64,000 bases of DNA from Pusillimonas sp. DMV24BSW_D. Lineage in GTDB: Bacteria; Pseudomonadota; Gammaproteobacteria; Burkholderiales; Burkholderiaceae_B. The notes beneath the pieces are model-generated. The model ran no database searches, had not been told where the DNA came from, and saw only the letters and a program-made list of their open reading frames with translations. The stretch covers positions 1,116,001-1,180,000 of the forward strand of contig NZ_CP049990.1 of NCBI RefSeq assembly GCF_011388195.1. The letters are read 5' to 3'. Position 1 is the first letter of the stretch. The number at the start of each line of letters is the position of its first letter. Position numbers and translations under genes: made by a program. Below are positions 28,469 to 39,822 of this stretch, one piece after another.

Positions 28469-31400
28469 ATGAACGCCCCTATTGCCAGCCAATTGCTTGC
28501 GAATTTGCCGTCAAACGACGCACCGCGTCTACGTGAAATTCCATACAACTACACTTCTTTTTCCGATCGCGAGATTGTTTCTCGATTGTTGGGTGAAGAG
28601 GCCTGGTCTTGGTTAACCGATCTGCGCGGAGAGCGTAAAACCGGTCGTTCGGCCAGAATGTTGTTCGAAGTGCTGGGTGATATCTGGGTAGTGAAGCGCA
28701 ACCCGTATTTGCAGGACGACTTGCTCGATAACCCCAAACGCCTTGCGATGCTGGTAGAAGCCATGACGCACCGACTGGGTGAAATTGACAAGCGTCGCGA
28801 CGCGGGTGACCCCGAACGCGATAACAAAGTTGTGTTATTGCTGCAGGCGGCGCGTGGCGCCGTGAGCGCTTTCCAGCTTGAGTTCGAGCAAACACGGGCA
28901 TTGCGCAAAAAGGTCATGAAGCGCCTGGCCAAGGTAACCGCGCGCGACAATATCAAGTTCGACGGGCTGTCGCGCGTTTCGCATGTTACCGACGCAACCG
29001 ACTGGCGTGTTGAGTACCCATTTGTGGTTTTAACACCCGATACCGAGGCCGAGATGGCGCCGCTGGTGCGCGCCTGTATCGAACTGGAACTCACCATTAT
29101 TCCGCGTGGGGGCGGCACGGGTTATACGGGCGGCGCCATTCCGCTTACCTGGCGCTCGGTGGTGATCAATACCGAAAAACTCGACAAGCTGGAAGCGGTT
29201 GAGCATATGACGCTGCCGGGTCTTGAGCAGCCGGTTGCCACTGTGTTGGCCGGGGCAGGTGTGGTAACCCGCCGGGTAGCCGATGCCGCCGATGAGGCCG
29301 GCCTGGTGTTTGCTGTTGACCCCACGTCGGCCGATGCCTCGTGTGTGGGCGGTAATGTGGCTATGAATGCGGGGGGCAAGAAGGCCGTGCTTTGGGGTAC
29401 GGCGCTTGATAACCTTGCATGGTGGCGCATGGTCGACCCGCAAGGCAATTGGCTTGAAGTCACGCGTGTAAACCACAATATGGGCAAAATCCACGATGTC
29501 GAAGATGTCCAGTTCGACATCAAATGGTTCGACGGTAGCCGTGCGCCGGGCGAGCGTTTGTTGAAGTCGGAAACGTTGCGCATAGAAGGGCGCAAGTTTC
29601 GCAAGGAAGGTTTGGGTAAAGACGTCACCGACAAATTTCTGGCCGGTTTGCCGGGGGTGCAAAAAGAAGGTTGCGATGGTCTTATTACGTCGGCCCGCTG
29701 GGTGTTGCACCGTATGCCTGGTGAAACGCGCACGGTGTGCATGGAGTTTTTCGGCCAGGCGCGTGATGCTATTCCGTCAATTGTGGAAATCAAGCAATAC
29801 CTGGATGGTGAAGGCAAGCTGCAAGGTGCGTTGCTGGCTGGGTTAGAGCATCTGGATGAACGTTATTTGCGTGCGGTGGGTTATGCCACCAAAAGCAAGC
29901 GCGGCGGCTTCCCGAAAATGGTGCTTATAGGCGACATTGTGGGCGATGACCCCAACGCCGTCGCAGCCGCTGCCAGTGAGGTTGTGCGGCTGGCCAATTC
30001 GCGCCACGGGGAAGGGTTTGTCGCGGTAAGCGCAGAAGCACGTAAGAAGTTCTGGCTCGACCGTGCCCGTACCGCAGCCATTGCGCGCCATACAAACGCA
30101 TTCAAGATCAACGAAGATGTCGTGATCCCATTGAACCGCATGGGTGAGTACACCGATGCTATTGAGCGAATCAATATCGAGCTTTCCACGCGCAACAAGT
30201 TGCGTTTGCTCGACCAGCTTGAGCAGTTTTTTGGCAGCGAAGCTCTGCCTGTGGGTAAGACCGAGGACGCAGAAGAGGCTGAAATGATGCGCGCCGGGGT
30301 GTTGCGCGAGCGAACCGAGGCTGCATTGGAGGTGTTAACCGAAACCCGTCGGCGTTGGGTATGGTTGCTTGAAAACCTCGACATGCCTTTGTCGCAAGCG
30401 TTGTCGCAAATTCCGGCATTGGGTTTGGAAAGCTTGGTGCCCGCGCTTCGAGAACGCCTGGATACGCAGCCCGAGGCGCGCGTGTTCGACGTGATGCAAG
30501 ATCGCACCATTCGTGTTTCGTGGAAAGCCGAGGTACGCAGCCACATGGAGCGCATCTTTGCCGGTTCTGCCTGTGCGGCGGTGTTAGCCAAAATTCAGTC
30601 GATTCACGATGAGGTATTGAAAGGGCGTGTGTTCGTTGCGTTGCACATGCATGCGGGTGACGGCAACGTGCATACCAATATTCCGGTTAACTCCGACAAT
30701 TACGAAATGATGCGCGAGGCTAATGAAACGGTGGCGCGCATTATGAAAATTGCCCGCAGTCTGGATGGCGTTATTTCCGGTGAGCACGGCATTGGCCTGA
30801 CCAAATACGAGTTTCTTACGCCTGAAGAACTACAGCCGTTCCAGGATTACAAACGGCAGATTGACCCGCAGGGCCGGTTTAACGCCGGTAAGCTCATGCC
30901 AGGCGCCGATTTGCGCCATGCCTGGACACCTAGCTTCAACCTGTTGGGCCATGAGTCGCTGATTATGCAGCAAAGCGAGATCGGCGCCATTTCCACCGCC
31001 ATTAAAGATTGTTTGCGTTGCGGTAAGTGCAAACCCGTTTGCGCCACCCATGTGCCGCGCGCCAATTTGTTGTATTCGCCTCGCAACAAAATTCTGGCCA
31101 CCTCGTTGCTTATCGAGGCCTTCCTTTATGAAGAGCAAACGCGGCGGGGCATTAGCTTGAAGCATTGGTCCGAGTTTGAAGATGTGGGTGACCATTGCAC
31201 CGTATGCCACAAGTGCTATAACCCGTGCCCGGTTGATATTGATTTCGGCAATGTGTCCATGGATATGCGCGCCTTGTTGCGTCGAATGGGCAAGAAGTCG
31301 TTTAATCCCGGCACGACGGCGGCCATGTTCTTCCTGAATGCAAAAGATCCACGCGTGATCAAGGCAACGCGCACGGCCATGGTCGACATCGGCTACAAGG

Positions 31401-32410
31401 CGCAGCGTTTTGCCGCCGACTTGTTTAGCGTGCCGGCGCGCCGCCAAACGCAGCAACCGCCCGCCACTATTGGTAAAGCCCCCATTAAAGAGCAGGTTGT
31501 GCATTTCGTGAACAAGAAAATGCCGGGTGGGCTACCCAAGCAAACCGCACGCAAGCTGCTCGATATTGAAGACGCTAACTACGTGCCTATTATTCGCAAC
31601 CCCAGCTCAACGCACGTTGATTCGGAAGCCGTGTTTTATTTTCCGGGTTGCGGGTCCGAGCGCCTGTTTTCGCAGGTTGGTTTGGCCACCCAGGCCATGT
31701 TGTGGCATGCCGGTGTACAAACCGTTTTGCCGCCGGGTTACTTGTGTTGCGGTTATCCGCAGCGCGGCAATGGCATGTACGACAAGGCCGATAAAATCAT
31801 CACCGACAACCGTGTGCTGTTTCACCGTGTGGCCAACACATTAAACTACCTCGACATTAAAACGGTCGTTGTGAGTTGTGGTACTTGTTACGACCAACTG
31901 GCCGGCTACGAATTTGAAAAGATTTTTCCTGGGTGCCGTTTAATTGATATTCACGAGTACTTGCTTGAAAAAGATATCAAACTCGAAGGCGTGACGGGTA
32001 TGCGTTATATGTATCACGATCCCTGTCACTCACCCATGAAGCTGCAAGACCCTATGAAGACGGTGAAGTCACTTGTGGGGACTGACACAATCAAAACCGA
32101 TCGTTGTTGTGGCGAGTCGGGCACGTTGGCCGTATCGCGGCCCGACGTATCAACTCAAGTGCGTTTCCGCAAACAGGAAGAGCTATTGAAAAACACAGGC
32201 CAGATTCGTGCCGATGGTTACGATGGCAATGTGAAAATGCTGACTTCCTGTCCTTCGTGTCTGCAGGGTTTGTCGCGCTATGAAGGTGACACCGGTATGG
32301 AAGCCGATTACATCGTGGTCGAGATGGCACGTCACGTGTTGGGCCAATCCTGGCTTGAAGACTATGTGAAAGCAGCGAATGCCGGTGGAATAGAGCGGGT
32401 GCTGGTATAA
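28469..32410 (+). CDS. FAD-linked oxidase / Fe-S (DUF3683) fusion dehydrogenase
   Basis: A 1313-residue three-part oxidoreductase. An N-terminal DUF3683 region (residues 1-170) precedes a D-lactate/glycolate oxidase-type FAD domain ([16 protein letters not shown], then [10 protein letters not shown] and GEHGIGLTK) and a C-terminal GlcF-like module. The latter has two 4Fe-4S sites (C848/C851/C854/C858 in [11 protein letters not shown], and [12 protein letters not shown]) and two CCG repeats ([10 protein letters not shown] and RCCGESGTL). It resembles YdiJ/D-2-hydroxyacid dehydrogenases that feed electrons to quinone. The substrate cannot be decided. The ATG at 28469 is preferred over the in-frame start at 28409. 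Confidence 0.85.
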   Translation: MNAPIASQLLANLPSNDAPRLREIPYNYTSFSDREIVSRLLGEEAWSWLTDLRGERKTGRSARMLFEVLGDIWVVKRNPYLQDDLLDNPKRLAMLVEAMTHRLGEIDKRRDAGDPERDNKVVLLLQAARGAVSAFQLEFEQTRALRKKVMKRLAKVTARDNIKFDGLSRVSHVTDATDWRVEYPFVVLTPDTEAEMAPLVRACIELELTIIPRGGGTGYTGGAIPLTWRSVVINTEKLDKLEAVEHMTLPGLEQPVATVLAGAGVVTRRVADAADEAGLVFAVDPTSADASCVGGNVAMNAGGKKAVLWGTALDNLAWWRMVDPQGNWLEVTRVNHNMGKIHDVEDVQFDIKWFDGSRAPGERLLKSETLRIEGRKFRKEGLGKDVTDKFLAGLPGVQKEGCDGLITSARWVLHRMPGETRTVCMEFFGQARDAIPSIVEIKQYLDGEGKLQGALLAGLEHLDERYLRAVGYATKSKRGGFPKMVLIGDIVGDDPNAVAAAASEVVRLANSRHGEGFVAVSAEARKKFWLDRARTAAIARHTNAFKINEDVVIPLNRMGEYTDAIERINIELSTRNKLRLLDQLEQFFGSEALPVGKTEDAEEAEMMRAGVLRERTEAALEVLTETRRRWVWLLENLDMPLSQALSQIPALGLESLVPALRERLDTQPEARVFDVMQDRTIRVSWKAEVRSHMERIFAGSACAAVLAKIQSIHDEVLKGRVFVALHMHAGDGNVHTNIPVNSDNYEMMREANETVARIMKIARSLDGVISGEHGIGLTKYEFLTPEELQPFQDYKRQIDPQGRFNAGKLMPGADLRHAWTPSFNLLGHESLIMQQSEIGAISTAIKDCLRCGKCKPVCATHVPRANLLYSPRNKILATSLLIEAFLYEEQTRRGISLKHWSEFEDVGDHCTVCHKCYNPCPVDIDFGNVSMDMRALLRRMGKKSFNPGTTAAMFFLNAKDPRVIKATRTAMVDIGYKAQRFAADLFSVPARRQTQQPPATIGKAPIKEQVVHFVNKKMPGGLPKQTARKLLDIEDANYVPIIRNPSSTHVDSEAVFYFPGCGSERLFSQVGLATQAMLWHAGVQTVLPPGYLCCGYPQRGNGMYDKADKIITDNRVLFHRVANTLNYLDIKTVVVSCGTCYDQLAGYEFEKIFPGCRLIDIHEYLLEKDIKLEGVTGMRYMYHDPCHSPMKLQDPMKTVKSLVGTDTIKTDRCCGESGTLAVSRPDVSTQVRFRKQEELLKNTGQIRADGYDGNVKMLTSCPSCLQGLSRYEGDTGMEADYIVVEMARHVLGQSWLEDYVKAANAGGIERVLV

Positions 32411-32436
32411 GCCGTTTCCCGTTATCGATTGTCGTG

Positions 32437-33738
32437 CTATTGGTTACCGGGCACGACAAGCCGGGAAGGCGGAAAAGCCAACGTAAACAAGCTGCCGGCG
32501 CCCAGTCGGCTATTAATGGTAAGTTCGGCGTTATGACGCATGGCGACATGCTTTGTAATAGCCAAACCCAGACCTGTGCCGCCGGTAGCGCGCGAGCGGC
32601 CGCGATCGACCCGATAAAAACGTTCGGTTAAGCGTGGTATGTCTTGCGCGGCAACGCCAATGCCCGTGTCTTGTACCGAGTAATGTGCGCGTCCGCTTTC
32701 AGTTAAATACCAACTTACCGTAATGGTGCCGTCTTTAGGGGTATAGCGAACTGCATTGGTGAGCAAATTGCTTACCGCCGAGGCAAGTTCCGATGCATTA
32801 CCTTGTATGTATAAGTCATCCGCGATGTTCTCCACAAATACGTGCTGGTCTTTAGATAAGATGCGCGCCTGATTCAAAGCCGTGTGAATGATTTCGGCCA
32901 TATTAACGGGCTCTCCCGACACGGAAGGGGATGACTCCAGCGTTGATAATGTGAGCAAGTCGGCCACAATGGCTTGCATGCGTTGGGCCTGGTCGATCAT
33001 TAAAGTCAGGTAGTGTTCGCGCTGTTCAGGTTCAATGTGTTCAGCGGGAATGGATTGCAGCGTTTCCAGAAAACCGACCAAAACTGTTAGGGGGGTGCGC
33101 AGTTCATGTGAAACATTTGCCACAAAGTCTTTGCGAGTGGTCTCGAGCTTTTCCAGTTGTGTGACATCACGCGTCACGATCAGATACTGGCCAATACCGT
33201 AGGGCGTGAGCTGAACTAATATGGCGCGATTTTGGTCGTTGCGAACCAAGTGAAGCAACAGGGGTTCAGGCCACTTCGATTGCTGGGCGTACTCATGAAA
33301 TTCGGGCGCGCGCAAAATGTTGAAAATACTGAAGCCGCGGTCAGTTTCAAGGTTCAGCCCGGTGTGTTCGGTAGCGGTTTTGTTGCACCAGGTTACCAGC
33401 ATCTCTTCGTTTAACGTAATGGCTCCATCGGGCAAGGCCTCGGCGGCAAGCATAATGCCCGCAACGTGTCGGTTTAGTTCTTCGATTTCCAGACGGTCTT
33501 TACGCAGTTGCCGGTAGATGGGCGCCAGAATTTCGTCCCACGGACCGACCGACGGGGGTGGGGGTGTATGAATATGAAGAACCCATTTGCGAATTTGAGA
33601 AAGCTGCGCCCCACTCACCAGAATCATGCCGAGCAGACCTGCCGTTAAAACGAACCACCCTGTTGTTGGATTAATCCATTCACCCACCGCCCAGCCAAGC
33701 AGTATCCAGGCGCCGAGTGAGATCAGGGTTTTCTGCAT
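32437..33738 (-). CDS. phoR: Phosphate regulon sensor histidine kinase
   Basis: A 433-residue membrane kinase. Two close N-terminal hydrophobic segments (residues about 5-45) lack a large periplasmic domain, as in PhoR. A PAS domain (about 95-200) follows, then the H-box DFVANVSHELRTPLTVLVG, and the HATPase domain with NLLTNAVRYTPKDG and GGTGLGLAI. It phosphorylates PhoB when the Pst system signals low phosphate. It follows phoB by 45 bases; phoU and pst genes are not in the window. Confidence 0.93.
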   Translation of the reverse strand: MQKTLISLGAWILLGWAVGEWINPTTGWFVLTAGLLGMILVSGAQLSQIRKWVLHIHTPPPPSVGPWDEILAPIYRQLRKDRLEIEELNRHVAGIMLAAEALPDGAITLNEEMLVTWCNKTATEHTGLNLETDRGFSIFNILRAPEFHEYAQQSKWPEPLLLHLVRNDQNRAILVQLTPYGIGQYLIVTRDVTQLEKLETTRKDFVANVSHELRTPLTVLVGFLETLQSIPAEHIEPEQREHYLTLMIDQAQRMQAIVADLLTLSTLESSPSVSGEPVNMAEIIHTALNQARILSKDQHVFVENIADDLYIQGNASELASAVSNLLTNAVRYTPKDGTITVSWYLTESGRAHYSVQDTGIGVAAQDIPRLTERFYRVDRGRSRATGGTGLGLAITKHVAMRHNAELTINSRLGAGSLFTLAFPPSRLVVPGNQ

Positions 33739-33783
33739 GATAAGAGGCCTTGATGCTGCTTAGGTTGTTCAATTAGGTACGGT

Positions 33784-34488
<705 letters not shown>

Positions 34489-34536
34489 GGCAGTTTTGGG
34501 TTAAAGGTAAGGACCCTGCCATATTATGGCTTGATT

Positions 34537-34565
34537 GTTACAGGTTTGTGAAAAATTCGTGACGG
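34537..34565 (-). promoter_or_regulatory. Pho box (three 7-mers) upstream of phoB
   Basis: On the minus strand three 7-mers, CCGTCAC, TTTTCAC and CTGTAAC, are each separated by exactly four bases, giving the 11-base phase of PhoB binding (consensus CTGTCAT). Eight bases after the last repeat comes CATAAT, a plausible -10 element. The site lies 49-77 bases ahead of the phoB ATG, between phoB and divergent ubiE. Confidence 0.65.
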
Positions 34566-34643
34566 TTGTCCAAATTGGCGGCAAGCTGCTGAAACCGGCG
34601 TGTTGGCTGGCGGGGCATCGTGAGTTGGAGTACGATACGCGCT

Positions 34644-35408
34644 ATGAATCGTACTCCTTCTTCTCCTCCCTCAGGGCGTCAAACGCACTTTGGCTATAAA
34701 ACAGTCGATGAGGCTGAAAAAGCCGCCAAAGTCGCTCAGGTTTTTCATTCCGTTGCGCAGCGTTACGACGTTATGAATGATCTTATGTCAGCGGGTTTGC
34801 ATCGAGCCTGGAAAGCTTTCACCATCGCCCGGGCCAATGTCCGTCCCGGCATGAAAGTGCTTGATATCGCAGGGGGAACGGGGGATCTGGCCAAAGCATT
34901 CGCGCGCAAGGTTGGGGCCTCGGGTGAGGTTTGGTTAACCGATATCAATGACTCCATGCTGCGCGTAGGTCGTGATCGTCTGGTTGATAAAGGCCTGATT
35001 ACACCGGTTGCCGTGTGCGACGCTGAAAAGCTGCCGTTTCCCGATGCTTATTTTGATCGCATTACGGTAGCATTTGGTTTGCGCAACATGACACATAAAG
35101 AAATTGCGTTGGCGGAAATGCGTCGCGTGCTGAAGCCCGGCGGTAAGTTATTGGTGCTTGAGTTTTCGCGTGTCGCCAAGCCTTTGGCGCCGGCGTACGA
35201 TTGGTATTCATTTAATATCCTTCCCTGGCTTGGCAAAAATGTTGCCAAAGACGAAGAAAGCTATCGTTATCTGGCCGAATCTATTCGTATGCACCCCGAT
35301 CAGGAAACCCTGGCGCAAATGATGCGCGATGTCGGGTTCGATCGCGTGCGTTATTTCAATTTAACCGCCGGTCTGGTTGCCTTGCACGAAGGCGTGAATC
35401 TGGGCTGA
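34644..35408 (+). CDS. ubiE: Ubiquinone/menaquinone C-methyltransferase UbiE
   Basis: A 254-residue SAM methyltransferase of quinone synthesis. The signatures [37 protein letters not shown] and [16 protein letters not shown] are diagnostic, as is the [10 protein letters not shown] segment. The ATG at 34644 fits UbiE length; a GTG at 34620 in the same frame is less likely. It is the first gene of a ubiquinone-related block that continues with ubiJ and ubiB. Confidence 0.95.
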   Translation: MNRTPSSPPSGRQTHFGYKTVDEAEKAAKVAQVFHSVAQRYDVMNDLMSAGLHRAWKAFTIARANVRPGMKVLDIAGGTGDLAKAFARKVGASGEVWLTDINDSMLRVGRDRLVDKGLITPVAVCDAEKLPFPDAYFDRITVAFGLRNMTHKEIALAEMRRVLKPGGKLLVLEFSRVAKPLAPAYDWYSFNILPWLGKNVAKDEESYRYLAESIRMHPDQETLAQMMRDVGFDRVRYFNLTAGLVALHEGVNLG

Positions 35409-35444
35409 CGCTGCACTGGTTTTTGGATTGCCGATGCATTTTTG

Positions 35445-35473
35445 TTGAGCTTGTGTTCAGGTTCTAGTAAGAT
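35445..35473 (+). promoter_or_regulatory. Candidate sigma-70 promoter for the Tim44-domain gene
   Basis: TTGAGC (35445-35450) and TAAGAT (35468-35473) are 17 bases apart. Just downstream are two symmetric elements: a GGTTGT/ACAACC hairpin at 35477-35494 and a perfect 14-base palindrome at 35497-35510, both ahead of the GGAG ribosome site. Confidence 0.42.
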
Positions 35474-35530
35474 TAAGGTTGTTGTCTTACAACCATCGAT
35501 CAATTGATCGTTCACTGGAGCTTTACAAAT

Positions 35531-36496
35531 ATGTCTAGTCGCTTGTCTCGCTACTTTGCGGGTGTGCTCCTGGCTTTCAGCACCTTTGCTATGGTGTCTA
35601 TTTCCTTCGATGCAGAAGCACGTCGATTTGGTGGAGGCGCAAGTTTTGGCCGTCAGTCCACCAATGTTACGCAGCAACGTCAGGCGGCTACTCCGTCCAC
35701 TACAACACAGCGTAGCGCTTCGCAAAATACCGCGGCGTCTACAGCCGCTGCGGGTGGGGCTGCTGCACGTTCAGGTATGTCACGTTTCTTGGGGCCAATA
35801 GCGGGTATCGCAGCGGGCTTGGGTATTGCGGCACTGCTTTCGCACATGGGGTTGTCGGGCGCATTTCTTGAGTTCATGTCCAGCCTGATTCTCATTGGTC
35901 TGCTGGCTTTTGCCATCATGTTTATTGTGCGCCGTTTGCGTGGCGCTGTTTCCGGCCCCGCTACGCAAAGTGCGGGCATGCAGCGCAACAACCAGCAAGG
36001 GTCTCATGAGGTTTGGAGCACGCCATCGGCACAACCAGAGGCGCCCTCTATGGCGCCTGTTGCAGCAACCGATGTGCCGGGAACGTTGTCAACTGCCGAT
36101 CAAGGTAGTTGGTTCATTCCTGATGATTTCGATACGGGCGCCTTTCTGGCAAATGCCAAGAAACAGTTCCTGGAAGTCCAGCGCCTGTGGGATGAAGGCA
36201 ACATCGATGGGTTGTCTGAATATCTTACCGACGATATGGTTGCGGAATTCCGACCCCAGATGCAAGCGCGTGAGGGTCTGTCACAACATACCGAGGTTCT
36301 GCTGCTGAATGCGGAGCTGCTGGGTATTGAAGCTCTTTCCGATGGCCATTTGGCCAGCGTACGGTATTCGGGCATGTTGCGTGAAGAACCCGGTGCGGAA
36401 GCGGTTCGCATTGAGGAAGTATGGAACCTGTACAAAGCAAACGGCTCGGGCTGGTTGCTGGCGGGGCTTCAGCAACTGTCTTCGAATAAAGGTTAA
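35531..36496 (+). CDS. Tim44-like domain membrane protein
   Basis: A 321-residue protein. The N-terminal hydrophobic segment (residues about 8-28) precedes an S/T/A-rich low-complexity stretch with a motif RRFGGGASFGRQS, two further hydrophobic segments (about 80-135) and a C-terminal Tim44-like domain (DDFDTGAFLANAKKQFLEVQRLWDEG onward). This bacterial Tim44 family is found next to ubiE/ubiJ/ubiB in Burkholderiales; its function is not known. The ATG at 35531 has GGAG at a proper distance. A strong terminator follows. Confidence 0.85.
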   Translation: MSSRLSRYFAGVLLAFSTFAMVSISFDAEARRFGGGASFGRQSTNVTQQRQAATPSTTTQRSASQNTAASTAAAGGAAARSGMSRFLGPIAGIAAGLGIAALLSHMGLSGAFLEFMSSLILIGLLAFAIMFIVRRLRGAVSGPATQSAGMQRNNQQGSHEVWSTPSAQPEAPSMAPVAATDVPGTLSTADQGSWFIPDDFDTGAFLANAKKQFLEVQRLWDEGNIDGLSEYLTDDMVAEFRPQMQAREGLSQHTEVLLLNAELLGIEALSDGHLASVRYSGMLREEPGAEAVRIEEVWNLYKANGSGWLLAGLQQLSSNKG

Positions 36497-36524
36497 CCGC
36501 AGGTTTGTTGCATGTCGTCTTCCG

Positions 36525-36563
36525 GCCGGGCGGCGGTTGTTTAACAACCGTGCCCGGCTTTTT
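36525..36563 (+). terminator. Rho-independent terminator after the Tim44-domain gene
   Basis: An outer stem GCCGGGC/GCCCGGC and an inner stem CGGTTG/CAACCG stack into a long GC-rich hairpin, followed by five T residues. It separates the Tim44 gene from ubiJ. Confidence 0.85.
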
Positions 36564-36651
36564 GTTGGCGGCGTCGCGTTGTCCCTAAAACCGGTACACT
36601 TACGGCTGTTCCAAGATATTTTTCTATGCGTAGGTGCTGCGCATATCCATC

Positions 36652-37293
36652 ATGCTGCCTATTCCTGATTTTCTGGCGCCGGCCAGGGTTTTCGCCAAAA
36701 TACTCAATGGCTTGTTGGGGCGTGAGCAATGGGCTGCCGAGCGTTTGGCCCGGCATGAAGGAAAAACGATTCGTTTTTATATTGGCGCGCAGTCGGTATG
36801 CTTAACGGTGGTTGCGGGTGGTTTGGTTGAGGCTGCTTCGCGCGAGTCCCAACCGCAAGTTACTTTAACGCTCACCAGTCACCAATTGGGCCAGGTTTTG
36901 CAGGCCGTGCGGCAGGGCAACACCGACGAGGTCGCTCATTTTTTGCATGTGGAAGGGGATGCAGGCCTGGCGACGGTTGTGGCCGAGCTGGCGCGCACCC
37001 TGCGCTGGGATCCTGAAGAAGATCTTGCGCGTTTTGTGGGTGATGCTGCGGCGGTACGTGTAAACGCCGGCTTCCGTTCTATTCTGGCGGCTGCGCAGCG
37101 ATCCAGTGGGCGTTTTGCCGGGAATATGGTTGAATACCTTATTGAAGAGCGTCAGGTTCTGCTTGGGCGGCATACACATGAAGCGTGGTCGGCGCAATTA
37201 AGCGATTTGCAGGTCCGACTGGATCGTTTGGACGAAAAAGTAGGTGCACTCGAAACGCATGTGCGTTCCAACCGAAATGGGGGCGGAAGATGA
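36652..37293 (+). CDS. ubiJ: Ubiquinone biosynthesis accessory factor UbiJ (SCP2 domain)
   Basis: A 213-residue protein with an N-terminal SCP2 lipid-binding domain ([24 protein letters not shown], then [32 protein letters not shown]) and a C-terminal helix suited to coiled-coil pairing ([16 protein letters not shown]). UbiJ holds late ubiquinone intermediates in the soluble Ubi complex together with UbiK. Its stop codon overlaps the ubiB start in an ATGA arrangement, the classic ubiE-ubiJ-ubiB linkage. Confidence 0.9.
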   Translation: MLPIPDFLAPARVFAKILNGLLGREQWAAERLARHEGKTIRFYIGAQSVCLTVVAGGLVEAASRESQPQVTLTLTSHQLGQVLQAVRQGNTDEVAHFLHVEGDAGLATVVAELARTLRWDPEEDLARFVGDAAAVRVNAGFRSILAAAQRSSGRFAGNMVEYLIEERQVLLGRHTHEAWSAQLSDLQVRLDRLDEKVGALETHVRSNRNGGGR

Positions 37294-38846
37294 TGACGTT
37301 TTTCCGTCTTGTCCGTATTATTTTAATATCCCTGCGGTTCAGGCTCGATGAATTGGTTTTATCCAGCATCAAGCATCCCGTTGCGGTTTTTATGCTTCGC
37401 ATTGTCCGCTTTGGGCGCCCCCCCCGAACCGATCGAGGCGTGCGTTTGCGCCTGGCGCTTGAGTCGTTGGGTCCGATTTTTGTTAAGTTCGGGCAGGTTC
37501 TTTCCACCCGACGCGATTTAATTCCGCTGGATATTGCCGAGGAATTAGCCAAGCTGCAAGATCGTGTCCCGCCATTTCCGTCCGACCAGGCCGCTGAATG
37601 TGTTCGCGTGGCGCTAGGGCAGTCGCCCAATGAACTGTTCCGGCAGTTCGACAAAGATCCGGTGGCGTCGGCATCCATTGCCCAGGTGCATTTTGCGGTG
37701 TTGCACGATGGCCGAGACGTCGCGGTGAAGGTCTTGCGGCCGGGCATGTTGCGTATCATTGAAAAAGATTTAACGTTAATGCGGGCACTGGCCGGCCTGG
37801 TGCAGAAGATGGCGCCGGATAGTCGTCGTCTGAAACCTCGTGAAGTGGTGGCCGAGTTCGACAAATATCTGCATGATGAGTTGGATTTGGTGCGTGAGGC
37901 GTCGAATTGCAGCCAGTTGCGTCGTAACTTTGGCCCGGAAACAGGTCGGCAGAGTTTACTGACTGTTCCCGAGGTTATCTGGGAGTACACCACAACCACT
38001 GTCTTCACCATGGAGCGAATGCGCGGCATTCCGGTTAGTCAGATTGGGCGGTTGCGCGAAGCTGGTATCGATATAAAGGATTTAGCCCGTACGGGGGTGG
38101 AAATATTTTTCACCCAGGTTTTTTCCGACGGTTTTTTTCATGCCGATATGCATCCGGGCAATATTTATGTCTCTGATGCGCCCGAAACGCTGGGGCGTTA
38201 TATTGCGCTCGACTTTGGCATCGTGGGCTCGTTGTCGGAGCATGATAAAAATTATCTGGCGCAAAATTTCCTGGCTTTTTTCCATCGCGATTACCGCCGC
38301 GTTGCCCAGTTGCATATTGAATCTGGGTGGGTGCCGTCAAACACGCGGGAAGAAGAGCTGGAAGGCGCTGTTAGAGCCGTGTGTGAGCCCTACTTTGATC
38401 GACCTTTGTCGCAAATTTCCCTGGGCCAGGTGTTGCTTCGTCTATTTCAAACGTCGCGCCGTTTCAATGTTGAGATTCAGCCCCAGTTGGTTTTATTGCA
38501 GAAAACCCTGCTGAATGTTGAGGGCATGGGCCGTGAACTTGACCCCGATCTCGATCTTTGGAAAACCGCCAAGCCGTATCTGGAAAACTGGATGCGTGAA
38601 CGCGTAGGCTATAAAGGTTTTAAGCAGCGTCTCGATCAGGAGGCTGGGCAATGGTCGCAAATGTTGCCGCAACTGCCCCGCTTGGTCTATAGCAATTTGT
38701 CGCGACCGGATTCCCTGCCAGGCCTGCAGGTAGAGATTCAGCGCCTCAGGAAAGCACAAGAGCAGAATAACCGGCTGGTTTCCGCCCTTGTTGCGGTATT
38801 GGCGGTGGCTATTGGGGTGGCCATTTGGGCCATTGCGGGAAAGTAG
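37290..38846 (+). CDS. ubiB: Ubiquinone biosynthesis regulatory protein kinase UbiB
   Basis: A 518-residue atypical ABC1/ADCK kinase-like protein. The KxGQ-type motif appears as [14 protein letters not shown], the ADP-type lysine region as VAVKVLRPG, and the metal-binding DFG as [20 protein letters not shown] is the catalytic loop. Hydrophobic C-terminal residues (about 495-515) anchor it in the membrane. It supports ubiquinone extraction or transport by ATP hydrolysis. I start at the ATG at 37290 overlapping ubiJ rather than the long frame from 37185. Confidence 0.94.
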   Translation: MMTFFRLVRIILISLRFRLDELVLSSIKHPVAVFMLRIVRFGRPPRTDRGVRLRLALESLGPIFVKFGQVLSTRRDLIPLDIAEELAKLQDRVPPFPSDQAAECVRVALGQSPNELFRQFDKDPVASASIAQVHFAVLHDGRDVAVKVLRPGMLRIIEKDLTLMRALAGLVQKMAPDSRRLKPREVVAEFDKYLHDELDLVREASNCSQLRRNFGPETGRQSLLTVPEVIWEYTTTTVFTMERMRGIPVSQIGRLREAGIDIKDLARTGVEIFFTQVFSDGFFHADMHPGNIYVSDAPETLGRYIALDFGIVGSLSEHDKNYLAQNFLAFFHRDYRRVAQLHIESGWVPSNTREEELEGAVRAVCEPYFDRPLSQISLGQVLLRLFQTSRRFNVEIQPQLVLLQKTLLNVEGMGRELDPDLDLWKTAKPYLENWMRERVGYKGFKQRLDQEAGQWSQMLPQLPRLVYSNLSRPDSLPGLQVEIQRLRKAQEQNNRLVSALVAVLAVAIGVAIWAIAGK

Positions 38847-38957
38847 TATTTCTGTGTACTCTATCTAGTTCGGCGAATGTTGAAATATTGCTGATATATC
38901 AAGGCTGTATCATTAAATAATTGGCTTTTGTCGTTGTGTGTTGTTATCTTAAGTGAG

Positions 38958-39818
38958 ATGTCTATGCTTTACCCTGAACTATTCAAATCAATGGAGGCGG
39001 TACGCTGGAATATGGCCACCGATATTCCGTGGGATGATTTTGACGGAAGCAAACTCTCCGACGAGCAGGCGTACACAATCAAGATGAACGCCATTACCGA
39101 GTGGGCGGCACTGCCCGCTACGGAAATGTTTTTGCGCGACAACCGTGATGACAGCGATTTCTCGGCGTTTATGTCGATCTGGTTTTTTGAAGAGCAAAAG
39201 CATTCGCTTGTCCTGATCGAGTATTTGCGCCGGTTCCGTCCCGACCTCATGCCCACCGAAGAAGAATTGCACAAGGTGCGCTTCGAGTTTGACCCTGCGC
39301 CGGCAATGGAAACGCTTATGCTGCATTTTTGTGGCGAAATTCGTTTGAATCATTGGTATCGGTGCGCTTCAGATTGGCATACCGAGCCGGTTATCAAGGC
39401 TATTTATCAGACCATCGCTCACGACGAAGCCCGTCATGCCGGTGCCTATTTGCGTTATATGAAAAGGGCGTTGAATCAGAAGGGGCAGGAGTTGGGCGAT
39501 CAGGCGCGCATGGCGTTTTCCAAAATCGGCGTGCTAATGGCGTCCGCTCACCGTACTCCGCAAGCTTTGCATCCTACAAATTTACACGTTAACAAAGCGC
39601 TTTATCCTGAAGATACGGTGCAGTCGAAACTTCCTTCCCCCGGTTGGCTGGAGCAATGGCTCGATAACCAGATCCGGTTCGACAAAGACTGGGAAGGCAA
39701 AGTCAGCGCCCGCATTTTGCATAATTTGTCTTTATTAATGAACTCATCTTTCAAAACGGTTCAAGACCTCAATCGTTATCGCAAAGAGCTCATTCGCGGC
39801 ACCGCAGTGGTGGCTTAA
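38958..39818 (+). CDS. Ferritin-like diiron protein
   Basis: A 286-residue helical protein. Four carboxylate/histidine clusters suit a diiron site: E48 (ITEWAA), E79 and H82 (FFEEQKH), E127 (CGEIRLNHW), and E157 with H160 (DEARH). The two ExxH motifs and their spacing resemble acyl-ACP desaturases and related ferritin-like oxidases more than storage ferritin. The substrate is not known. The preceding 110 bases are A/T-rich with no confident promoter; start chosen at the ATG at 38958 after a GTGAG ribosome site. The rfaE2 gene follows after four bases. Confidence 0.75.
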   Translation: MSMLYPELFKSMEAVRWNMATDIPWDDFDGSKLSDEQAYTIKMNAITEWAALPATEMFLRDNRDDSDFSAFMSIWFFEEQKHSLVLIEYLRRFRPDLMPTEEELHKVRFEFDPAPAMETLMLHFCGEIRLNHWYRCASDWHTEPVIKAIYQTIAHDEARHAGAYLRYMKRALNQKGQELGDQARMAFSKIGVLMASAHRTPQALHPTNLHVNKALYPEDTVQSKLPSPGWLEQWLDNQIRFDKDWEGKVSARILHNLSLLMNSSFKTVQDLNRYRKELIRGTAVVA

Positions 39819-39822
39819 GCCC

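Noticed and set aside
37139-38029. 296-codon open frame opposite ubiB
   Set aside because: Antisense shadow of a strongly conserved gene; composition is arginine/serine-rich as expected for a reversed frame.
38890-38910. Possible FNR/Anr site TTG(N9)CAA before the diiron gene
   Set aside because: The two half-sites are one base too far apart for the TTGAT-N4-ATCAA consensus, and the flanking bases do not fit.
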